Shown here piece after piece: positions 9,613 through 21,045 of a DNA stretch of 64,000 nt. A program made the position numbers and the translations under genes. The notes under the pieces were generated by a model. It ran no database searches. It was not told the DNA's origin and worked only from the letters and a program-made list of their open reading frames with translations. Numbering within the stretch: position 1 is the stretch's first letter; the number at the start of each line of letters is the position of its first letter. The stretch comes from Euphorbia lathyris (taxonomy: Eukaryota > Streptophyta > Magnoliopsida > Malpighiales > Euphorbiaceae): positions 46,274,501 to 46,338,500 of the forward strand of contig NC_088919.1 in assembly GCF_963576675.1 (NCBI RefSeq), written 5' to 3'.

Positions 9613-11394
9613 ATGGGTGAGAACATCACTCGTTTCCTTTCAGGGAACCAAACAACACAGATACTCCCTAAGGGATTATCAATCACTAGGCCTCCCCTAT
9701 TCTTTGGATCTAATTATACATTCTGGAAGAATAGGATGAAAAACTTTATTCAAGCCACAAACGTGAGTGCATGGCTTGCAATTGTTCAAAGTCCACATAT
9801 GCCATATAAAACTGTTAAGAATGAGAAATTTTTTAAGAGCGAAGCTGAGTGGACAGAGGATGACCTCAGAAAATTACAAAATAATGCCTCGGCTATAAAT
9901 ATGCTTCACTGTGCTTTAGATGCTGCAGAATATAATAAGATTTCAGGTTGTGAGTCAGCACAGGAGATTTGGAAAAAGCTTGAAGTGACCTATGAAGGCA
10001 CCAGTAAGGTTAAGGAGTCCAAAGTCAATCAGCATATGAGATTCTATGAGCTGTTCGAGATGTACGAAAACGAAGACATCTCAGAAATGAACTCAAGATT
10101 CACCAACATCATAAATGAGCTCAAAAGACTTGGAAAGAACTTCACTGAAGAGGAACAGGTGAAGAAAATCCTGAGAAGTCTACCTAAGAGCTGGCAAGCA
10201 AAGAAAACAGCTGTAGAAGAAGCTCAGGACTTGACTACCTACAAATATGATGAGCTGATCGGATCCTTGCTGACCCATGAGATCTCTATGAAGAACTTTG
10301 AAGCTAAAGAAAAGTCCGAAGATAAGAAACAGAAATCACTAGTGATGAAAGCTGACTCCACAGAAGCTGAGTCAACTGATGATGAGGAAATGGCTATGTT
10401 CACTAGAAAGATGAAGAAACTGTTCAGAAGAAGTGACAGAAACAGCAAAAGGCCACACAAGAAAGGTGATAGGTACAAAGCTGAGTCTAGTGACAAATAT
10501 AAGAAGGACAGCTCCAAGTCCGTCACATGTTTTGAGTGCCACCAAACTGGGCACATCAAGTCAAGTTGCCCAAACCTAAAGAGAGATAAAAAGGGAAACA
10601 AGAAGGCAATGGTAGCAACATGGAGTGACAGTGACGAGTCAACATCATCCGAAGCTGATGCAAATGAAACGGCAAACATATGCTTCATGGCCGATGATGC
10701 TGATCACTCTCAATCTGAGCAAGCTGACCTCTCTGATGGAACTGACCAGGAGGAACACAACAATGAGGTAACATCCCTACTTTTGCTTAGAAACGAAATG
10801 GTAAATGCCTTGAGTGATTTATACACACTAACTAAAAAGTGTAACAAGAAAATCAAATCACTCAGCAGGCGGTGTGACGAGATTGAAGAGGTCAAGCTGA
10901 GTGACCTCAGATATCTCCTCCAAGACAATGCAGATTTACATAAAAATATTCAAATAATGCATAAGTTTGTCACGGAGGTCCAATCTGAGTCAAAGAAACT
11001 TAGAAAGGATGTTACAACCTTACAGAGTCAAATAAAAGGCTCGAATAGAAATAAACCACATGCTGAGAACACAAGTACTAGCCAGCATAAGCAGTTCACT
11101 TAATGTGAATGCTGTGGAAAAAGGGGGCACACAAAAGAAGTGTGTTGGCATATCAAGCGAGTTGTCCAATGTGACTTCTGCGGAAGAAAAGGACATTCCA
11201 CAAAGATATGCTGGCATGCTTAGCACAACAATGCTGACCGCACTCAGTATAACCCTCAAAGGGTAAAATTTTGTGACTTTTGTGGTAAGCCAGGCCACAC
11301 TATAAAAGTATGTCGTCACAAATTAAAGTATGATTTTGCACCTGTTTACACTAACAAGAAAGGACCCAAAAAGAATTGGGTACCTAAAAATGAA
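9613..11394 (+). pseudogene. gag: Copia-2 gag, stops near the C-terminal zinc knuckles
   Basis: The frame is open for 496 codons from ATG 9613 to a TAA at 11101-11103, then continues with a second stop (TAG) at 11221-11223. Both hit codons that read Gln in Copia-3. The main CCHC knuckle (CFECHQTGHIKSSC) is near residue 306. Three more knuckle-type motifs follow around 11105-11320, so they lie behind the first stop. The gag/pol boundary codon that is TAG in Copia-1 and Copia-3 is TAT here (11395-11397), leaving gag and pol in one frame. Confidence 0.87.
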
Positions 11395-11397
11395 TAT

Positions 11398-14300
11398 TTT
11401 CAAATGCAGGTTAGCTTGACATGCGTAGAGAAGTCAAAGTTGTGGTATATAGGCAGCGCATGCTCAAGGCACATGACAGGTGATGAAACACAATTCATCA
11501 CACTAGAGCTTAAACGAGGAGGAAGTGTAAGCTTCGGAGACAATAAGAAGGGTAAGATAGTCGGCTCAGGTACTATCGGAGGTAACCCAACTATTGAGTC
11601 AGTCTCCCTAGTTAAAGGTCTCAAATACAATCTGCTAAGCATAGCTCAGCTTTGCATGAGCGGCAGAAAGGTTGTATTCGATGATACTAAGTGTCAAATA
11701 CTCGAGGGGAACACAAATGAATTGATTTTAACCGCCCCTCGCGTAGATAATGTATACATGCTAAATTTAGAAAAACAGTTTTCCAAAAACATATGCTTAG
11801 TGTCTAAAGAGGATAACTCCTGGCTATGGCATAGAAGACTTGGGCATGTCAGCATGGACCTTCTTGCCAAACTAGCTAGAAAGCAATTAGTTGAGGGATT
11901 ACCCAAATTGAAATTTGAGAAAGACCAATTATGTAAAGCTTGTCAGTAAGGGAAACAAACCAAAAATTCATTTCAAAGTAAAAATATTGTCTCAACCAAG
12001 AGACCATTGGAATTACTACACTTGGATCTTTTCGGACCTATCCAACCACTCAGCTTGGGAGGTAAGAAATTTTCCTTGGTCATTGTAGATGATTTCTCTC
12101 TGTACACTTGGATCATCTTGCTGAGTAGCAAGGATGAAACTTTTGAGATGTTCACTGCACTCATTAGAAAGCTTGAAATTGACAAAGACCTAAAAGTAGC
12201 TCATATTAGAAGCGACAATGGTGGAGAATTAAAAAACCAATAGTTTGATGAATTCTGTGAAACCAGTAGTATTGACCACAATTTCTCTGCTCCTAGAACA
12301 CCTCAACAGAATGGGGTTGTTGAAAGGAAGAACAGAACAATTGTCGAAATTGCTAGAACCATGCTGAGTGAAAATAGGCTTCCAAAGTACTTCTGGGGTG
12401 AAGCTGTCCACACAGCATGCTATATAATGAATAGGGCTCTAGTAAGACCTATACTTAAGAAAACCCGATATGAACTTTGGAAAGGACGAAAGCCCAATAT
12501 TGGTTACTTTCGTGCCTTTGGTTGTAAATTATTCATACTCAATACAAAGGACAATCTTGCAAAATTTGATGCTAAAGCTGATGAAGCAATCTTCTTAGGG
12601 TACTCAACTAACAGCAAAGCATATAGAGTCTATAATAAATGAACTCAGGTTGTAGAAGAGTCTGTCTATGTTGAGTTCGATGAAGCTGATCCTGCAGGAA
12701 AGACAACTCAGCTCACTGAAGATGAACCAAGCTCAGCTTCCGCTGATCAAAATGGAGCCTCTGAATCATCAATATAAGGGCTGACCAAAAGTAAGCAAGA
12801 AGTTGAAATAACATTTACTGACCAATCTATTCTTGTAGAGATTGCAGAAACACCTATTCCAAATGACTCAACATTGCCCAAAGAAATAAAAATCCCAAGA
12901 GGACATTCAAAAAAGTCCATTCTTGATGCTGCTGACAACAAGTTGATGACCAGAGATCAGCTAAGGAAATACCTCAGCAATGTCGCATTTGTCTCAGTAC
13001 ATGAGCCAAAGAATTTTGCTGATGCTGAGCACGATGAATATTGGATAAATGCCATGCAAGAAGAGCTCGACCAATTCACTAGAAATGAGGTATGGGATTT
13101 AGTGCCTAGACCTAGGGATCAAAAGCCTATAGGAACTAAGTGGGTTTTTAGAAACAAATTAGATGAGCATGGAAATGTGATAAGAAACAAAGCTCGACTT
13201 GTAGTCCAAGGCTATAGTCAGCAAGAGGGAATTGACTATGGGGAAACATTTGCACCTGTTGCTAGGTTAGAAGCAATACGTATATTGTGTGCCTATGCCA
13301 GTTTCATGAACTTTAAGTTATACCAAATGGATGTCAAAATGGCATTTCTTAATGGTTTCATAAACGAAGAGGTATATGTTAATCAACCTCCTGGGTTTGA
13401 AGATCCAAAATTTCCAAACCACGTTTATAAACTTAAAAAGGCCATGTACGGCCTAAAACAAGCTCCAAGAGCGTGGTATGAAAGGTTAACCAACTTCCTG
13501 CTGACCAGGAACTATGTCAGGGGAAAAGCTGACACAACCCTGTTCATTAAGAAAAAGGGAAAACACACCCTGCTTGCACAAATATATGTAGATGATATAA
13601 TATTTGGTGCTACTGACGAATCTTTGTGCAAAGAATTTAGCAAACAGATGCAAACTGAGTTCGAGATGTCCATGATGGGGGAACTCAACTTCTTCCTTGG
13701 ACTCCAAATCAAGCAAGGTAAGAATGGAATCTTCATAAGTCAGTCCAAGTACACCAAGGAAATGTTAAAGAAATTCAGCACGGTAGATTGCAAACCCATA
13801 TCAACCCCTATGGGTACTGATACTGTCCTATGCAAAGATGAGAAAAGCAAGTCAATAGATAGTAAACTCTATCGAGGTATGATAGGTTCCCTACTTTATC
13901 TCACAGCTAGTAGACCTGATATACAGTACTCAGTATGTTATTGTGCGAGATATCAAGCTGACCCCAGAGAATCTCATCTAACGGCTGTAAAAAGAATCTT
14001 TAGATATTTGCAGAGCTCAATTGATGCATGTTTATGGTATCCAACTTCAAATGACTTCACACTCATAGGATATACTAATGCTGACTATGGACGAGATAAG
14101 CTAGAACGTAAAAGCACTTCGGGAGGATGTCACTTCCTTGGAAGCTGTCTAGTATCTTGGTTCAGCAAGAAGCAATCATTCGTAGCCCTGTCTACAACTG
14201 AAGCTGAGTATGTGGCTGCTGGAAGCTGTGTTGCTCAAGTTCTATGGATAAAGCAACAGCTTGAGGATTATGGAGTAAAGACTGAAACAATAGAGATCAA

Positions 14301-14485
14301 ATGTGACAACAAGAGTGCCATTGATCTGTCCAAAAATCCAATCCAACAACGTACTAAAAGATGAGATCAAGCTGACCTATGTGCCAACAAATGAACAGCT
14401 TGCAGATATCTTCACCAAGCCCTTGGCACGTGAACAATTCAACATACTAAGGGAAGCTATCGGTATGTCTAATCCCCTTCAATAA
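11398..14485 (+). pseudogene. pol: Copia-2 pol, stops plus a 47-bp deletion in RNase H
   Basis: The domains follow copia order. Protease is near 11450, where the catalytic Asp is replaced (IGSACS instead of IDSACS). Integrase is about 11820-12420, reverse transcriptase about 13090-13720 with YVDD near 13587, and RNase H from about 14070. In-frame stops are at 11947 (TAA), 12241 (TAG), 12640 (TGA) and 12775 (TAA). From 12874 the frame is open for 496 codons through RT and most of RNase H. Near 14350, 47 bp present in Copia-1 and Copia-3 are missing, shifting the frame; the C-terminus (TKPLAREQF ... MSNPLQ) is read from another frame to 14485. Confidence 0.87.
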
Positions 14486-14910
14486 TTCTCTAATGAATGT
14501 TGAGTGATTGCCATGTTGAGTGAAAATTTGAATGCTATGCCATGCTGAGTAAAATAACTCCTACTTACTGAACTTGAAATATAGAAAAATCACCTCATAC
14601 TGAGTTGACATACATGTTGAGTGATTATCCTGAGTAGGTGCATATACTGAGCAACTATCATGTACTAAGATAGAAAATTCATCTTGATAGAACTAAGTAC
14701 TCAGTATCACAAACGGCTCATTTCCTAGGAAAACCGCGCTAAAACCCACTTGCACCATTAAATGCCAACACGTGTAATAAAAAGCACCTAGGAGAGGCAA
14801 ACAATTATGAGACAACCCATGCGCCGAAAATGTCATAAATGACAGAATCTCTGTCGGTTGAACGCCCCAAGGATAAACAGCTAGTTCAATTAATAGGACC
14901 ATTTTAGGTA
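14486..14910 (+). other. pol-env spacer of Copia-2
   Basis: Non-coding. From about 14500 to 14670 it holds diverged TGAGTGAT / GCTGAGT units as in Copia-1. A G-box-like ACACGTGTA sits near 14769 and CACCTAGG near 14787, the latter also present in Copia-1. Confidence 0.65.
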
Positions 14911-14918
14911 TATATAAA
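14911..14918 (+). promoter_or_regulatory. Putative TATA box for the Copia-2 env-like ORF
   Basis: TATATAAA is about 100 bp upstream of the env-like ATG at 15012 and is followed by a TC-rich leader. Position and surroundings match Copia-1 and Copia-3. Confidence 0.45.
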
Positions 14919-15011
14919 TAATGGATGAATTACTCTTCAAATATCTTCACGCGTAAATCCTTTGGTATTCAGAATCTCTCTCTCTCAAATGTTCCACAAA
15001 AATCTCTGAAA

Positions 15012-16501
15012 ATGACCAACACTCAGAAAATCTCTGGTGAAAATTCTGGAAAATTAATCACCGATGAAAGCCCTAAATCTCCTCCTAAGTCTAACCTAAC
15101 TCCGAGCAAACGCCGTCAAACGGACCCGGCAAGTTCCTCAAAACAGAAGAAACCCAAGGTTAGGACCATGGTCAAAGTTCACTCAAAAGTCCACAACCTG
15201 GAAGTCCTCAAATGCCGCTGGTTCTCTCCCAGCTTCGTTACTGCCGAAAAGCCATTCTGTGAATGGATTGAGAAGAACGAGTGGGCAGGCCTTTTCTCTC
15301 TCCCCGGAACCACCTATCCACGATTGGTTAGGGAATTCTACTCCGGCCTCCATTTGATAAGGACGATGCTGACTATCTGGAGACGCACGTTAAGGGTCAC
15401 AAGATTGTAATCACTCCGTCCTACTTGGCAACCTTACTCAACATGCCCAACAAAGGAACCGAGTTCAGAACAACAAAAGAAAAGGTGTCAATGGAAAAGC
15501 TTGACCAGATGAAGGGTTTTTGCAAACCCAAAAATTACAAAGGAGAAATACCCAGCACGAGTATGGGGCAAAACCAGAAAATGGCGCACTACATCTTAAC
15601 AAACTTCATCTTCCCTAAACTCAACTCAGCCTCATCTGCCTCCAACTTTGAGCAGTGCTTCATATGGCACATGCTAACCTATTGTCCGCTAAATATGCCT
15701 GTGTTTTTGGTGGGAGCACTTCAACGAGGAGGTAAGAAACTTCGACTAGGTTCTCTCATCACCAAGATCCTTGAAGATCACAAGATTGAGACCATCACTG
15801 AGACTAAAAGCTTGGGAACAGAAATAACCGCAGCTCTGCTAACTGGGTTATTGTTCAACCAACCACTAAAGGGAGGTGAAGATGTTGAGGAAGATGAGGA
15901 AGAAAACGATGCTGAGCAAGAAATTGAAACTGAGCTAGCAACAGATGATGCTGAGCCAGAAGTTGAACCAGAGGAAGTTCCTGCCGATTCCTCTAAGGCA
16001 AAGAAGAAGAGAAAGACACTGGCCACTTGTGCCAAGGACATTGAAACTGTGCCCAGAAAGAAGAGGGCTATGACAAGAGGAAAGAATATTGATGCTGACC
16101 TACCTCAGGTTACACCTAAGTCAGCAGAGAAAAGGAAAGGGCAAGATGAGCCCGAGGAAGAAAATGAAGAATCCCCAGAACAGCCGCTAACGAAGAAAAG
16201 TAGAAATTCTGGGTTGAAAATAGTTGAGGCTGATCCCATTGATTGGGTTGTGACACCCAAATCTCACTGCACTCAGAACATTGGGATTGATCTTGAGAAA
16301 ACTCCAGTTGAGCAAGCTGATGAAGGAGAAGAACAAAGACAGGCTGATACTCAGCTTAATGCTGAAGGAAATGATCATGCTGAGCAGGATAATATTGAGC
16401 AAAATCAAGAGGCACATGATGTTGACCACGAAGAAGAGGAACATCAAAGAGAGGATCTGAATGTTGAAGCTGAGGTTGAGGATGTAGATGTTCAAACTGA
16501 C
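15012..16501 (+). pseudogene. Copia-2 env-like ORF, N-terminal part, frameshifted
   Basis: It starts at ATG 15012 and carries the conserved block (RWFSPSFVTAEKPFCEW, LFSLPGTTYP, LVREFY). One base is missing near 15354, so the second half is read in a different frame from about 15355 to 16501. That half has FCKPKNYKGEIPST, NFEQCFIWHML, a GGKKLRLGSLITKIL stretch shared with Copia-3, then a Glu-rich region. The coding sequence is cut at 16501 by an Athila solo LTR and resumes at 18230-18235. No membrane segment or signal peptide is visible. Confidence 0.75.
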
Positions 16502-16502
16502 T

Positions 16503-16525
16503 GATAGGGGTCAAAAACCCCTATC
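16503..16525. repeat. Terminal hairpin of the Athila-like LTR
   Basis: The arms GATAGGGG and CCCCTATC are separated by a 7-nt A-rich loop, one base inside the LTR end. The same dyad starts the LTRs at 30991 and 60656; the LTR at 26184 has lost one C of the second arm. Confidence 0.8.
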
Positions 16526-16911
16526 TTTGGGTACGATTTTAGAACGGTTTTTCGCGTTATTTAGTTAATAAGCGAGCCATTCTCGCATTTAAATGCTTTT
16601 GTGTGAGTTAGTTAGAAATTGGAAATGTTTTATTTACTTTTCGTTGTTCAGGCTCGTTTTATGATCAATTTAGGCAAATACGGCCAAAATGGCATGCATA
16701 TTATAATTCCGTTATCGTTTGAAGCTAATTGATCCATCAAAAGTCGCACCAAACGAAGCGTTTGCTCAAAATAAGCGATTGGCGGGTCAATTTAGCCTTT
16801 GGACTAATGTTGTTTGGAGTTTATGTGCGTGTGCAGGTTAAAACATGATCAATTTCAGGCAAAAATCGTGTCTCGGGGACCCCCGGCAGTCGCTCGGCGA
16901 ATTGAGCATCA

Positions 16912-17156
16912 GTGAGCAGCCCAGGCGCTGCTCGGCGAGCAGCCCAGGTGCTGCTCGGCGAGCTGCCCAGGCACTGCCCAGGCGCTGCCCAGGCGCTGCC
17001 CAGGCACTGCTCGGGCACTGCTCCTGCTCGCCGAGCAGGCCGTGCCTGCTCACCGAGTAGGCCCTCAGAGGCCTGCTCGGGCGAGCAGGGAGCCTGCTCG
17101 CGACGAGCAGTGCCTGCTCGCCGAGCAGCTCGCCCTGCTCGGCGAGCAGACCTGCG
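16912..17156. repeat. GC-rich palindromic repeat array in Athila-A LTR
   Basis: The array is built of GCTCGGCGAGC / GCTCGCCGAGC palindromes mixed with GCCCAGGCACT-type units, about 245 bp, within an otherwise AT-rich LTR. Equivalent arrays in the other LTR copies are shorter. Long ORFs in several frames here (Arg/Ala-rich) are artefacts of the composition. Confidence 0.85.
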
Positions 17157-17181
17157 GGAATTGGTCAAAAAGACCAATTCC
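17157..17181. repeat. Perfect hairpin upstream of the Athila-A TATA box
   Basis: The arms GGAATTGGTC and GACCAATTCC flank a 5-A loop. It lies about 85 bp before the TATA box and recurs in all the Athila-like LTRs (near 26781, 31557, 60550, 61326), with one arm mismatch in the copy at 31557. Confidence 0.85.
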
Positions 17182-17266
17182 GCCCCCACGACTCCACGAC
17201 CGGCCCCACGACTTCCTACCTGCATAAGGACACGAAATAGGTCAAGAAAAGGGCCCGAGCCGCGTC

Positions 17267-17274
17267 TATAAATA
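17267..17274 (+). promoter_or_regulatory. TATA box of the Athila-A LTR
   Basis: TATAAATA follows CGCGTC and is conserved in position in the LTRs at 26184, 30991 and 60656. It is the likely core promoter, with the RNA start expected about 30 bp downstream. Confidence 0.65.
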
Positions 17275-17936
17275 GGATTTTTCCAATGTAAATTAGGCAT
17301 CTTTCATTAATTGTAAATTACTTTAGCTTTCCCCTTGAATTTCCTCTCCATCTCCTCCATCTTCTTCGACCTCCATTGAAGCTCCTTTAAAGCTGTTCTC
17401 GAGGAATATTCAAGGTCCATCCTTAAGACCTAGGAAGCCGATTCCAGAGTAGACAGGTTCCTTGAAAGGGATTTTCGTATCTCCTTTTACCTTTCCTTGT
17501 TTGTACTCTTTGATACAGTCTATGAATCCTAGGCTAATTGTATCATGTGATATTATTCTTCATCTTTAATAATATTTTAGCTCTTATTTTGTTCTATGCT
17601 TAATTGTTTAATCTCTGTCTTACGCTTTATTCAATTGGTTTAACTCATTCAAAAGCCCCAAAATCTAGTAGGCACATATTGCGAGCTGAATCTGACCTAG
17701 TCAGAGCCTAGGAGATTGACGACCTCTTAGTTGATTAAGCCCAAATTGATGAGCCTTAGACCTAGTTTCGGCCTTAGAAGGGAATCACGCACTAGGAACT
17801 TCAGGAGGGTAAGTAGGGTTAATCGCCTTGAATACAAGTGACTTAGATTAGGTTTTTAATCAATAGACCTAATAACCTAACTTCATTATTATCGTTCATA
17901 CCATGTCCCTTCGGGTAATTGCATTAGTGAAAGATC

Positions 17937-18060
17937 ACCTAGGAGTAGTATAACTTAATTAGGAGTAGTTTAACTTAATTAGGCGTAGAATAACTTAGCT
18001 AGAATTAGATAACTTAGCTAGGAGTAGTATAATTCAACCTAGGAGTAGATTAACTTAAAC
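17937..18060. repeat. Short tandem repeats (TAGGAGTAGTATAACTTAAT type) in the Athila-A LTR
   Basis: About six imperfect units of roughly 20-24 bp that begin (T)AGGAGTAG or TAGAATTAG and end AACTTA. The same array is at about 27527-27640, 32340-32455 and, more diverged, 62102-62195. Confidence 0.75.
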
Positions 18061-18229
18061 AAACAAACTCAAAACCCACAAAGCCTAGATAACACATGAG
18101 ACCAAGTAATTCGATACTTGTGGTAAATAAGTCCTGTTGATTCGATACCTGGACTTTCCAGATTTTATTACTTGATAACGACGGGGTACACTTATCCCTT
18201 AGTGAGTCTTCTTCACCGAAGGCGCATCA

Positions 18230-19605
18230 CTGACCCGTCACCTCCAAAAACTAAGTCCATCAGAAGACTGAAAAAGAAAGCTGTCAAAACTCCTCTCATT
18301 GATCTCTTGGCAGATTCTCCTTCTTTGGAGCAAACTACGGATCCCTCCAATATCCAGTTTGGGTATTTTTCCCACCATGTTGAGTCTCCTCCCAAGGATT
18401 CGGACCAAAATCAAGCCTCTGTTACTCGGACTGAGGAACATGCCAAGACTCCACAAAATCCAAATCCTGCCGAGCAAGAGCTCGAAGATCCAGCCACTCA
18501 ACATGGGGAGAAAACTATGGATCCACCTGTTCAAACTCAACATCCTGATCAAGACCCAATTGCTTAAGCTAGTAAGCAGCCAACTCCACCACCATCCAGC
18601 TCCACCTTCATTCATGCATCTGAGCCAACTTCCACTGAGCAACATGCCTATCTTAGTGCAACTGAGTCTGGCCGTCGCATCATCGAAACGGCTCAATCTC
18701 TTCTCCAGGAGTTCACCACTTCTGATGCTGCTAGGTCTGCTCATCCTGAGTCCACAAATATCTCTGCCATCACTCAACTTCTCACGGAAATTAAGGGACT
18801 CAAGGATCTTGTCAGTATTGTGACCACCGTCCAATCACAGCAACCTAAGCAAGATCACATTGCCAAGCTGACTGAGATATTCCTTCTGATGATAAACCAC
18901 ATGAACTCCCTTGAAGGTAAAATCAATAATCTCTCTGCCCCTAATCCAGGATATGCAACTTCAGCTGAGTTAGATCAACGATTTGCCAAACTGAGAGCAG
19001 AACTACCCAACCTTGGGCCAACGGCTAATCCTGAGTATGTCACATCTGCTGAGTTGCAGGGATGCTTTGCCAAGCTGACTGTCGATCTTACATGTACACG
19101 AGAGCTCGTTTCCTCCACTTCTCAATGTACAATTGATCAACTCAGTGAAGCCGTGAGTCTTCTAAGTGTCAACAAAGCTCAGATGGATGTTGACCCCATC
19201 AATGATAAACTTTCACAAGGTATTCTACAGGCCGTTCGCTATGACAATGCTCAACGCATCTTCTATGATTCTGCCCTATTGAAGATGTATCATCAATCCT
19301 TTGCTCAGATCACCAGCTCCCTTACTTGGCTTAGCAAGTCCCATGAGTGTATTATCAACCTGATCACTGGTTCCATCCCCGTTCCTCGAAATGTTCGAGA
19401 TGATTGCGTTCCTGTAATAGACGGCTTGAGTGAGAGCACGAAGCGTTTACAATGTTATTCCAATGTTCTATCCTCAGCTGCAAGAAATGACACCTTTGTC
19501 TACAAACCCGATGCTGGCAAAACGGGGGAGAGAACTCAACCTGGAACTCAACATCAGACAGGTGCATCAGGAAGCAAAGTGAAAGGAAAGGGTAAGGCTG
19601 TATGA
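18230..19605 (+). pseudogene. Copia-2 env-like ORF, C-terminal part
   Basis: It continues the env-like sequence after the solo LTR (PSPPKTKSIRRLKKKA, matching Copia-3). One in-frame TAA at 18565 interrupts it; the frame then runs to a TGA at 19603-19605. The C-terminal block has FYDSALLKMYHQSFAQITSS and LTWLSKSHECI, also found in Copia-3, and ends in a Gly/Lys-rich tail. Copia-3 lacks about 250 residues that are present here between the acidic region and this block. Confidence 0.75.
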
Positions 19606-19642
19606 AGAAGAGTGATTAAAAAGAGAGACTAGTGAAACTGTT

Positions 19643-19961
19643 TGTTATAACCTTTCCACAAGATTTTGATTTGACAAAATCATCCATGATTAAGAGACAA
19701 TTAAATTTATGTGCTTTATTTTAATTGTACTAATCCGTTTGTTCAATGTTGAGTATAAATATAAATAAAAGATAAATATAAGAAGTAAGACAGGAAGAGG
19801 TCAGCATAGAAGCCTAAAGTATCAAGCTGAGTGGAATCAAACTTAGCATCAAAAGACAAAGACATACACGCCCACAACAACTGTCTCACGAAGCTGAGCT
19901 GATTAAACTTATACTCAGATTGGAAATTGTAAATGACAAGGTTTTACGAAGTAGAAGCTGA
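19643..19961 (+). repeat. 3' LTR of Copia-2, first segment
   Basis: It matches the Copia-2 5' LTR from its first base (TGTTATAACC here against TGTTGAAACACC) until GAAGCTGA, where the CACTA element begins. The three bases TGA (19959-19961) are the left target duplication of that element. Confidence 0.88.
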
Positions 19962-19990
19962 CACTACAACAAATCATCACTTGCGCCACG
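19962..19990 (+). repeat. Left terminal inverted repeat of Pack-CACTA-1
   Basis: A 29-bp perfect match to the reverse complement of 26035-26063. It begins with the CACTA-family signature CACTACAAC. Confidence 0.92.
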
Positions 19991-20250
19991 AATCATGCCA
20001 CGAGAATTCAAAATTCGTGGCATATTTTCTTTTAGCCACGGGAAAAAGAGACTCATGTAGAAACTTTAGATTACTTGATATATTTATGCCACGGGTAATG
20101 GTTTTTCGTGATAAAAATACACTTATGCCACTAATTGTGCCACAATAAATTCTTTTTCATGGCTAAATCTATTTATGCCACAGAAAAAGTTTACATGTGG
20201 CATAAAATTACTTATGCCATGAGTAATTTATTTCGTGGCAAAATATTAAT
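19978..20250. repeat. Left subterminal repeats of Pack-CACTA-1
   Basis: GCCACG / CGTGGC and near variants (GCCAC, GTGGCA, ATGGC) recur in both orientations, often as paired dyads. In known CACTA elements such subterminal motifs bind the TNPA-type protein; that role is inferred here. Confidence 0.75.
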
Positions 20251-20677
20251 TAATTTTTGAATAAATAATTAATATTGAGGCGTTTTAATCTATTATATTA
20301 GTTAGTCCATATATATATTTTAAGGTTCTTGAGTTTTTCTTGATCAACTTTTTAGTCCCTCCATGTACATGTACTTTTACATATTAAAATATAAAATTAT
20401 CCTTAATTATATTAATGAAAACTTATCTTTTTAGTTTTTTAAATTTAATTAATATATTTACAATGAAAATTTGATGCAATATATTATATATATACACAAT
20501 AATAATTCTACACTAATACAAAAATATTCTATTATTTATTATCTTAAATTTAAATTTGTGTTTTCTTCTCTATTATTATTTAATATAACGTTGGAAATTA
20601 TATCAGAGGATTTAATTTTGCTACTGCCACACAGTGTAGTAATAATAATAAAAAGATATTTTATTTTTTTAGGCATA
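20251..20677. other. AT-rich, no feature recognised
   Basis: Very AT-rich sequence inside Pack-CACTA-1 with scattered short ORFs. I see no coding or repeat signal in it. Confidence 0.5.
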
Positions 20678-21045
20678 ACATCCATTTGTATCCCTAAACT
20701 AAGGCTTTAAAGTCAATTAGGACTCTAAACTATCAAAATCATCAATCAAGTTCATGAATTAACTAAAAATCATCAATTGAATCTCCATTCTAAACAAAAA
20801 TCTTCAAGTGAGGTCTCATAGAAAATTATTCGATTGAACAATTTCATACCTTCTTTCCCAAACCCATTTTGAATTAACACATATCTTATTACGGTCTATA
20901 TCAAATAGTTACAGTTTCCGATTTTAAGATAGAATAGGAACTCAATTGATAATTTTTACTAGTTCAAAGATTTAATTAATAATTTTTATAGTTTAAGGTT
21001 GTAATTAATTTTGAAGCTTTAATCTAGGGATACAAATAATAATGT
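20678..21045. mobile_element. MITE-like inverted-repeat element inside Pack-CACTA-1
   Basis: The ends form long imperfect inverted repeats. The left arm reads ACATCCATTTGTATCCCTA..., and the right arm is its near complement (...TAGGGATACAAATAATAATGT), with similarity over about 55-60 bp. The interior (~250 bp) is AT-rich and non-coding. A clear target duplication is not visible, so the superfamily is uncertain. Confidence 0.5.

Larger units (their letters stand above)
16502..18229 (+). mobile_element. Athila-A: solo LTR of an Athila-like gypsy element in the Copia-2 env-like ORF
   Basis: The 1728-bp LTR starts TGATAGGGGTC and ends GGCGCATCA. It is flanked by a perfect 5-bp duplication CTGAC (16497-16501 and 18230-18234). 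Env-like homology stops at the left duplication and resumes at the right one. No primer site or internal region is present, so it arose by LTR-LTR recombination, or by loss of one LTR and the interior. It matches the LTRs of Athila-B/C closely. Confidence 0.9.

Noticed and set aside
16821..17300. Arg/Ala-rich ORFs in the GC arrays (also at 26526, 31334, 60293, 61097, 29154, 39557)
   Set aside because: They are open in several frames on both strands because of palindromic GC repeats, change with repeat number and carry no domain.
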